From: Mycolicibacterium nivoides
GTDB taxonomy: Bacteria > Actinomycetota > Actinomycetes > Mycobacteriales > Mycobacteriaceae
Reading direction: 5' to 3'
Assembly: GCF_003855255.1 (NCBI RefSeq)
Contig: NZ_CP034072.1
Span: 2,472,430 to 2,536,429, forward strand
Length of the DNA: 64,000 bases
Translations under genes and position numbers: made by a program
Notes under the pieces: model-generated
The model's input: the letters and a program-made list of their open reading frames with translations, nothing else
Database searches by the model: none
What the model was told of the DNA's origin: nothing
Shown: one piece after another, positions 58,587 through 64,000 of the stretch
Numbering within the stretch: the first letter of the stretch is position 1
Layout: every line of letters starts with the position of its first letter

Positions 58587-60200
58587 ATGACGGATTGGGA
58601 CAACGAGGTCGACGTCGTCGTACTGGGCAGCGGTGGCGCAGGGCTCACCGCCGCGCTGACCGCGTCGGTCAACGGCGCCTCGGTCGCGATCTACGAGAAG
58701 GCGCCCACGGTCGGCGGCACGACCGCGGTCTCCGGCGGCATCGTCTGGATCCCGGCCCACGACCGCAGCGCCGACGGGCCACTGCCGGTCGCCGACGCGA
58801 TCGACTACCTGCAGGCCCAATCGTTGGGCTACATGGATGCCGATCTGGTCGACACCTTCGTGCGGACCGGCCCGGCAATGCTCGACTTCGTCGAGGAACA
58901 CAGCGAGCTGCGTTTCGCCGTCGCCGAGGGCTTTCCCGATTACAAGCCCGAGCTCCCCGGCGGGCGCCCGGGCGGCGGCCGCTCGCTGAGCGCGGGCCCG
59001 GTGGATCAGGGCAAGCTCGGCGCCTGGCGAGACCGGATCACCTCGTTCCCAGCGGATTTCAGCAACGTCGGCATCGACGCGGAGACTCGCGCCCGCATTC
59101 ACGCCGTCTACGACGATCCCGACGCCGACCTCTGTGTCGCCGGCACCGCACTGATCGCCGGTCTGCTGCGCGGCCTGCTCGATCGCGACATCCAGCCGGT
59201 CACCGAGGCCCGCGCGATCGAACTGGTCGGTGACGCCGACAGTATCGCCGGGGTGCGGATCAGTGTCGATGGCGCCGACGTGACCGTGCGCGCCCGCAGC
59301 GGCGTCGTGCTGGCCACCGGCGGATTCGAGTGGGACGCGAAACTGGTCGAGGCCTACCTGCGCGGCCCCATGCGCGGCGCGGTGTCCCCGCCCAACAACA
59401 CCGGCGACGGGCTGCGGATGGCGATGGCACACGGCGCCGACCTGGCCAACATGGGTGAGGCGTGGTGGGTTCCGATCGTGCAGATCCCCGGTGACACCAT
59501 CGACGGTCATCCCCGTAGCCGCAGCGTGCGACTGGAACGCACCCGGCCGCGCAGCGTCATCGTCAACCGGGCGGGCAAGCGCTTCCTCAACGAGGCAGGC
59601 GAATACAACTCGATGGCGGGCGCCTTCCAGTACCTCGACCCCAAGATCGGCTACGCCAACGACCCGGCCTGGATCGTGTTCGACTCCGTGCACCTGCAGC
59701 GCTACGGCTTCCTCGGCGTCGAACCCGGCGACGCGGTGCCGGACTGGTTCTGCGAATCGGCCACCCTCGCCGAACTCGGCGCCAAGACCGGTATCGACGC
59801 CCAGGGCCTGGCCCAGACCCTGAACCTGTGGAATGACAATGTCTCCCGCGAGGTCGACCCGGACTTCGGCCGCGGATCCAGCGCGTACGACGGTTACTGG
59901 GGCGACAACTCGGCCGCCACCCCGGCAGGCCAGACGCTCGGGCCCCTCGACACCGCGCCGTTCTACGCGGTTCCCGTCAAGATCGGCGCGATGGGCACCA
60001 AAGGCGGCCCGCGCACCGACCGCGACGGCCGGGTCCTGCACGTCAACGGCGCCCCGATCCCCGGCCTGTTCGCCGCGGGCAACGCCATGGGCGGGGTGAC
60101 GGGCAAGGCCTACGGCGGGGCCGGCGGCACCCTCGGTCCCGCAATGGTGTTCGGTTACCGCAGCGGCTATGCCGCGGCTACGGGCAAGTCGGTGAGCTGA
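58587..60200 (+). CDS. KstD-like FAD-dependent dehydrogenase, second copy
   Basis: A 537-residue relative of the protein at 52435: VVVLGSGGAGLTAALTASV FAD loop, VGGTTAVSGGIVWIPAHD, KRFLNEAGEYNSM and, at the end, KAYGGAGGTLGPAMVFGYR with a Tyr and the GGAGGTLGP loop of the KstD-type active site. It is about 65 residues shorter, mainly in the middle. It probably desaturates a cyclic ketone at another position or stage. It is cotranscribed with the IclR gene and separated from the first copy by the divergent promoter. Confidence 0.88.
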   Translation: MTDWDNEVDVVVLGSGGAGLTAALTASVNGASVAIYEKAPTVGGTTAVSGGIVWIPAHDRSADGPLPVADAIDYLQAQSLGYMDADLVDTFVRTGPAMLDFVEEHSELRFAVAEGFPDYKPELPGGRPGGGRSLSAGPVDQGKLGAWRDRITSFPADFSNVGIDAETRARIHAVYDDPDADLCVAGTALIAGLLRGLLDRDIQPVTEARAIELVGDADSIAGVRISVDGADVTVRARSGVVLATGGFEWDAKLVEAYLRGPMRGAVSPPNNTGDGLRMAMAHGADLANMGEAWWVPIVQIPGDTIDGHPRSRSVRLERTRPRSVIVNRAGKRFLNEAGEYNSMAGAFQYLDPKIGYANDPAWIVFDSVHLQRYGFLGVEPGDAVPDWFCESATLAELGAKTGIDAQGLAQTLNLWNDNVSREVDPDFGRGSSAYDGYWGDNSAATPAGQTLGPLDTAPFYAVPVKIGAMGTKGGPRTDRDGRVLHVNGAPIPGLFAAGNAMGGVTGKAYGGAGGTLGPAMVFGYRSGYAAATGKSVS

Positions 60201-60217
60201 TCGGCTACGGTCGAGAC

Positions 60218-60775
60218 GTGCTCGGGAACCCGCGCAGCGCAGCTCAGACCCGCATTCTCGATGCGGCGCTTGAGCTGATCGCCGAGCACGGGGTCAGCGG
60301 CACGTCGTTGCAGATGATCGCCGACGCACTCGGCGTCACGAAAGCCGCTGTCTACCACCAGTTCAAGACCAAGGAAGCCATCGTCATCGCGCTCACCGAG
60401 CGTGAACTCGGCCAGCTCGAGGATGCGCTGGAGGCGGCCGAGGCCGAGGGCTCGCCCACCCGGGCTCGGGAAGTCCTGCTCACCCGGGTGATCGACATGG
60501 CTGTATCGCGTCGACGTGCCGCCAGCACACTGCAGTTCGATCCGGTCGTGGTGCGACTGCTCGCCGAACACGAACCGTTTCAGCAGTTCATCGACCGGCT
60601 CTACTCAGCCATGCTCGGTGACCAGTCCGGCGACGGGGCACGGGTCCATGCGGCGGTGTTGTCCGGCGTGATCAGCGTCGCGGTGATGCACCCGCTGGTG
60701 ACCGACCTCGACGATGACACCCTGCGCGCCGAGTTGCTGCAGACTATGCGACGCGTCCTGGCCCTACCCGGCTGA
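60218..60775 (+). CDS. TetR family transcriptional regulator
   Basis: A 185-residue TetR protein starting at GTG 60218: TSLQMIADALGVTKAAVYHQ is the helix-turn-helix, followed by FKTKEAIVIALTEREL. It has a short ligand domain. The gene follows the second KstD-like gene by 17 nt and probably belongs to its operon. Its end overlaps the convergent MeaB gene by 12 nt. No dyad was recognised in the short upstream gap, so its target is not clear. Confidence 0.87.
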   Translation: MLGNPRSAAQTRILDAALELIAEHGVSGTSLQMIADALGVTKAAVYHQFKTKEAIVIALTERELGQLEDALEAAEAEGSPTRAREVLLTRVIDMAVSRRRAASTLQFDPVVVRLLAEHEPFQQFIDRLYSAMLGDQSGDGARVHAAVLSGVISVAVMHPLVTDLDDDTLRAELLQTMRRVLALPG

Positions 60776-61657
60776 ATCCGCGATCAATTGCGCCGCAGCA
60801 CTGTACGGATCGGTGGTGCCGTCGGCCACGGCGGCAGCCAACCCGTCCAGCTCACCGTGATTGCGAAGCAAGGTCTGGGCTAGCGACAGGATCTGGGTCC
60901 TGGCCCGCGCGGCGCGGCGCGCCGGGGTGTCGGATCGGTGGTGAGCGTCGATGGCATCGACCAGATCGGCCAGCCCCTCCCCTTGAGCCGCAACGAGTTT
61001 GAGCACCGGAACAGTCGCCTCGGCCCGAAGGTCACGCGCAGTCTGATCGGCACCCTCGCGGTCGGCCTTGTTCACCACCACCAGGTCGGCGACCTCCAGC
61101 AGTCCGGCCTTGGCGGCCTGCACGGCGTCACCGGCACCGGGGTTGAGGATCACCACGGTCGGGTCGGCGATGGCGGCGATCTCGATCTCGGACTGCCCTA
61201 CGCCCACCGTCTCCAGCACGATCAGGTCGTAGGCCAGCGCGGCCAGCAGCCGGATCGCCGCGGGTACCGCGGCAGCCAGCCCACCCAGATGCCCACGGGT
61301 CGCCACCGATCGGATCAGCACATCGGGATCGTTGATGTGGGCGGCCATCCGGATCCGGTCCCCGAGTAACGCACCGCCGCTGTACGGCGACGACGGATCC
61401 ACCGCCAGCACCGCGACCCGCAGACCGCGCTCTCGGTAGGCGCCGACGAGCGCGCCGACCGTCGTCGACTTTCCGGCTCCCGGCGGCCCGGTGACCCCGA
61501 TGACGCGCGGAGATGCCGGGCCGAGCACCGCGAGAACCTCGTCGCGACGGTCGCTTTCGACCAGGCTCAGCAATCGCCCGACGGCACGCTGGGACCCGCC
61601 GCGCGCCGCGGTGATGAGCTCCTCGATGCTGGGTGGGCTGGTCATCACAGTCGACAT
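60764..61657 (-). CDS. meaB: Methylmalonyl-CoA mutase-associated GTPase MeaB
   Basis: A 297-residue G3E-family GTPase. Walker A is GVTGPPGAGKSTT, with DPSSPYSGGALLGDRIRM (switch I), ETVGVGQSE (switch II) and VVVNKADREG for guanine binding, all diagnostic of MeaB. It protects and reloads adenosylcobalamin in methylmalonyl-CoA mutase, which is not in the window. ATG 61657 overlaps the thiolase stop (TAATG). Being coupled to a pathway thiolase implies that degradation releases propionyl-CoA or methylmalonyl-CoA. Confidence 0.92.
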   Translation of the reverse strand: MSTVMTSPPSIEELITAARGGSQRAVGRLLSLVESDRRDEVLAVLGPASPRVIGVTGPPGAGKSTTVGALVGAYRERGLRVAVLAVDPSSPYSGGALLGDRIRMAAHINDPDVLIRSVATRGHLGGLAAAVPAAIRLLAALAYDLIVLETVGVGQSEIEIAAIADPTVVILNPGAGDAVQAAKAGLLEVADLVVVNKADREGADQTARDLRAEATVPVLKLVAAQGEGLADLVDAIDAHHRSDTPARRAARARTQILSLAQTLLRNHGELDGLAAAVADGTTDPYSAAAQLIADSAG

Positions 61658-62817
61658 TACGGTGCAGGCACCTCGATGACCGTCGCCGAGCCCATACCGC
61701 CCCCGGCACACATGGCGGCCACGCCGATACCGCCACCGCGCCGGCGCAACTCATGGACCATCGTGGCCAGCATGCGCGCCCCGGTGGCGGCCACCGGATG
61801 GCCCAGCGAGCAACCGCTGCCGCTGACGTTGACGATCTCCGGGTTGATGTCGAGCAGCTTGATAGTGGCCACGCACATCGACGCAAAGGCCTCGTTGATC
61901 TCGAACAGATCCACGTCCGACAACGAAAGGCCTGCCCGGCCAAGTGCTTTGGTGATGGCTTCGACGGGGGCCAGCCCGGTCGAGGCCGGGTCGACGCCCA
62001 CCGAGGACCAGGACTTGATGGTCGCCAGGGCCGGCAGCCCGAGCTTGTCGCTGGCGATGGTCAGCAGTGCGGCCGCGTCGTTGGCGCCGCACGCATTTCC
62101 CGCGGTGATCGAGAACCCGTCGATCTCTGGATGCAGCGGCTTGAGCGCCGCCAGTTTCTCCAGTGTGGTGTCACGACGCGGATGCTCGTCGGTATCGAAC
62201 AGCCCATGGGGAGTTTGGATGGGGACGATCTCCTCCTTGAACCTGCCCTCGTCGATCGCCGCGACCGCCTTGAGGTGCGAGCCCAATGCCCACTGGTCCA
62301 TCTCCTCGCGGCTCACCCCGGCCTTTACCGCGGCGTTCCAACCGACTGTGATCGACATGTCCATATTGGGTGCGTCCGGCCGGTCGGGATGCGTCGGCGG
62401 GAACCAGTTGACCCACTCGGCGTCCTTGGCACTGCTTGTCGCGCGGACGAACCGCGGTGAGGTTGAGGCCGAGTTCACCCCGCCGGCCAGGATCAGCCGG
62501 TCCATCCCGGCGCGGATGCTGGCGGCCGCACTCTGCACGGCCGCCTGACCGGCCGCGCAGTGCCGATTGATCGACGCTCCCGGGACCGTCGTGAGACCGG
62601 CGGTGATCGCGGCGTGGCGGGCGATGACGCCTCCACCGTAGAGACCTTCGCCCAGGATCACGTCGTCGACTGGGACCGTGCCGCGCCCGGCCAGGTCATC
62701 GACCGCAGCGCGCACCACATGGTCAGCGAGCGCGTAGGCGTCCGTATCGCGCAACGTGCCCTTCTTCGCTGTGCCGATAGGAGTACGCAGCGCGGACACG
62801 ATGACGGCTTCAGGCAT
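61657..62817 (-). CDS. Acetyl-CoA acyltransferase (thiolase)
   Basis: A 386-residue thiolase starting at ATG 62817 with GGGAG upstream; a longer frame crosses operator site J and is rejected. Nucleophile Cys87 is in SINRHCAAGQAAVQSAA, NEAF is in FEINEAFASM, the His is in GCSLGHPVAATGAR and the second Cys in MCAGGGMGSATV. It differs from the thiolase at 16628, so it probably handles another chain length or branched 3-ketoacyl-CoA. It is cotranscribed with meaB under operator site J. Confidence 0.92.
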   Translation of the reverse strand: MPEAVIVSALRTPIGTAKKGTLRDTDAYALADHVVRAAVDDLAGRGTVPVDDVILGEGLYGGGVIARHAAITAGLTTVPGASINRHCAAGQAAVQSAAASIRAGMDRLILAGGVNSASTSPRFVRATSSAKDAEWVNWFPPTHPDRPDAPNMDMSITVGWNAAVKAGVSREEMDQWALGSHLKAVAAIDEGRFKEEIVPIQTPHGLFDTDEHPRRDTTLEKLAALKPLHPEIDGFSITAGNACGANDAAALLTIASDKLGLPALATIKSWSSVGVDPASTGLAPVEAITKALGRAGLSLSDVDLFEINEAFASMCVATIKLLDINPEIVNVSGSGCSLGHPVAATGARMLATMVHELRRRGGGIGVAAMCAGGGMGSATVIEVPAP

Positions 62818-62844
62818 TGATCTGCTCCCTGGTTCACCCGGTAA

Positions 62845-62859
62845 GAGAATGCTATTCTC
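62845..62859. promoter_or_regulatory. GAGAAT-type operator, site J
   Basis: GAGAATGCTATTCTC is a perfect 6-3-6 palindrome matching the consensus. It lies between the thiolase (28 bases) and the SDR (38 bases) and could control both divergent transcripts. Confidence 0.75.
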
Positions 62860-62896
62860 GCAGTCAGAGAGTCTCAGTTGCAAGAAGGGGAACCGT

Positions 62897-63661
62897 ATGC
62901 AAATCGCCGGTAGTTCCGCGATCGTCGTCGGCGGTGCGGGTGGCCTGGGTGAGGCGACCGTCCGCCGCCTGCAGGCGGCGGGAGCCAAGGTGGTCGTCGC
63001 GGACCTCGCCGACGAGAAGGGCGCCAGCCTGGAGAAAGAGCTGGGTGTGCGCTATGTGAGCACCGACGCCACCTCCGAGGAGTCGGTACTCGCTGCCATC
63101 GCCGAGGCCGAAGCGCTTGCCCCGCTCCGCATCTCCGTGGACACCCACGGCGGGCCCGCCGCCGGCGGCCGATTGGTCGGCAAGGACGGGTCCCCGCTGG
63201 ACCTCGACGGGTTCAAGAAAACCATCGAGTTCTATCTGACCGCGGTGTTCAACGTGATGCGCTTGTCCGCCGCGGCGATCGCCAAGACCGAACCGCTGGA
63301 GGAAGGCGGTCGTGGCGTCATCGTCAACACAGCTTCGATCGCCGGGTTCGAGGGCCAGATCGGCCAGCTGCCGTACTCGGCGGCCAAGGGCGGCGTGCTC
63401 GGCATGACACTCGTCGCCGCACGCGACCTGTCGCCTCTGGGCATCCGGGTCTGCACCATCGCCCCCGGCACCATCAACACACCCGCCTACGGCAAGGCCG
63501 CCGATCAGCTCGAGCAGTACTGGGGTCCGCAGGTGCCGTTCCCCAAGCGCATGGGCCGCTCGGTCGAGTACGCCCAGTTGGCTCAGAGCATCATCGAAAA
63601 CGACTATCTCAACGGCGAAATCATCCGCCTGGATGGGGCATTGCGCTTCCCGCCCAAGTAA
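62897..63661 (+). CDS. Short-chain dehydrogenase, 3-hydroxyacyl-CoA dehydrogenase type II-like
   Basis: A 254-residue SDR resembling HSD17B10/FadB-type SDRs: [20 protein letters not shown] cofactor loop, [11 protein letters not shown] with the NAD-selecting Asp, Ser in [22 protein letters not shown] and [18 protein letters not shown] precedes ATG 62897. The likely reaction is 3-hydroxyacyl-CoA to 3-ketoacyl-CoA, which suits the divergent thiolase under the same operator. Another SDR gene starts 12 nt downstream. Confidence 0.9.
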   Translation: MQIAGSSAIVVGGAGGLGEATVRRLQAAGAKVVVADLADEKGASLEKELGVRYVSTDATSEESVLAAIAEAEALAPLRISVDTHGGPAAGGRLVGKDGSPLDLDGFKKTIEFYLTAVFNVMRLSAAAIAKTEPLEEGGRGVIVNTASIAGFEGQIGQLPYSAAKGGVLGMTLVAARDLSPLGIRVCTIAPGTINTPAYGKAADQLEQYWGPQVPFPKRMGRSVEYAQLAQSIIENDYLNGEIIRLDGALRFPPK

Positions 63662-63673
63662 TAGTCTTTCGCG

Positions 63674-64000
63674 ATGAACCTGACCGGAAAGGTCGCCTTC
63701 GTCGCCGGTGCCAGCCGCGGCATCGGCGCGACGATCGCTGCCGCACTGGCCGCCGAAGGTGCCGCGGTGGCCGTGGCCGCGCGCTCCGAACAGCCGGGCA
63801 AGCTGCCCGGCACCATCGGCTCGGTGGCGGCGGACATCAACGATGCGGGCGGGCGGGCGATACCGGTCGCCTGTGATGTCACCGACGAGGATTCGGTCAA
63901 CAAGGCTGTCGCCGCGGCGGTTTCGGAGTTCGGCGGTATCGACATCCTGGTCGCCAACGCCGGTGTGCTGTGGCTCGGCCCGGTCGAGACGACACCGCTC
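63674..64000 (+). CDS. Short-chain dehydrogenase, N-terminal part (runs off the window)
   Basis: The first 109 codons of an SDR: NLTGKVAFVAGASRGIGATI is the cofactor loop, IPVACDVTDEDSV the conserved Asp strand, and ILVANAGVLW the NAG motif. The active-site Ser-Tyr-Lys lies beyond the window end. ATG 63674 follows the previous SDR stop by 12 nt, so it is in the same operon and under operator site J. Confidence 0.87.
   Translation, partial: MNLTGKVAFVAGASRGIGATIAAALAAEGAAVAVAARSEQPGKLPGTIGSVAADINDAGGRAIPVACDVTDEDSVNKAVAAAVSEFGGIDILVANAGVLWLGPVETTPL

Noticed and set aside
58428..60041. 537-residue minus-strand open frame
   Set aside because: It is antisense to the second KstD-like gene, with no recognisable motif.
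1..64000. CRISPR arrays, insertion sequences, rRNA and tRNA genes
   Set aside because: No regularly spaced repeats, transposase frames or tRNA cloverleaf sequences were recognised in the window.

Overview
The window is a high-GC actinobacterial chromosome segment that looks like a fast-growing mycobacterium (Mycolicibacterium-type). Pointers are a mycofactocin-type SDR, a six-helix HAMP adenylate cyclase of the Rv1318c type, an EspC-like/WXG-type secretion cargo pair, [3Fe-4S] ferredoxins paired with P450s, and many FadE, CaiB and TetR paralogues. Start codons are often GTG or TTG and adjacent genes commonly overlap by 1-4 nt. No species can be named from the sequence alone.

Almost everything is catabolic. 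From left to right: (1) 1-2575, end of a thiolase-like gene, an alpha/beta hydrolase and two 3-hydroxyisobutyrate-dehydrogenase paralogues; (2) 2724-4928, P450/ferredoxin/hydrolase; (3) 7649-4930 (minus), P450/ferredoxin/DUF1330/LLM flavin enzyme; (4) 8053-12045, TetR, an ACAD10/11-like acyl-CoA dehydrogenase, an APH-type kinase and a zinc-free reductase, converging on a limonene-epoxide-hydrolase-like gene; (5) 12571-14678, an orphan P450, a 56-residue secreted peptide and a conserved unknown; (6) 22330-15464 (minus), amidohydrolase, two acyl-CoA dehydrogenases, SDR, CaiB, thiolase; (7) 22568-28412 (plus), carboxymuconolactone-decarboxylase-like protein, Rieske oxygenase, an unknown, amidohydrolase, SnoaL-like protein and a two-subunit acyl-CoA dehydrogenase; (8) 28507-33977, adenylate cyclase, crotonase, TetR and SDRs; (9) 43824-34740 (minus), TetR/ferredoxin/P450/amidohydrolase/two M24 proteins/crotonase/double CaiB; (10) 45612-43967 (minus), hydrolase and SDR; (11) 46040-48544, a lower-GC island with a type VII secretion cargo; (12) 57716-48670 (minus), an eight-gene operon with MhpC-, MhpA-, MhpB- and KstD-like genes, LLM monooxygenase, SDR, cyclase and FMN reductase; (13) 57847-64000, IclR, second KstD-like gene, TetR, thiolase-MeaB and two SDRs.

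The strongest non-gene signal is a palindromic operator of the form TGAGAAtnnnaTTCTCA. It occurs ten times, always in promoter regions, in front of most of these operons, and once as a perfect 17-mer between a crotonase gene and a TetR gene (31062). This suggests that scattered operons form one regulon for one substrate. The enzyme set (P450 and Rieske oxygenation, KstD-like ring desaturation, MhpA hydroxylation, class III extradiol cleavage, C-C hydrolysis, then CoA-linked beta-oxidation to acetyl- and propionyl-CoA) fits complete degradation of an alicyclic, terpenoid-like or phenylpropanoid-like acid. The actual substrate cannot be read from the sequence.

Three genes are deletion or frameshift remnants (an SDR at 7781-8006, a DapB-like dehydrogenase at 31765-32158 and an APH-type kinase at 34011-34739). 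Several enzymes lack family-typical catalytic residues.
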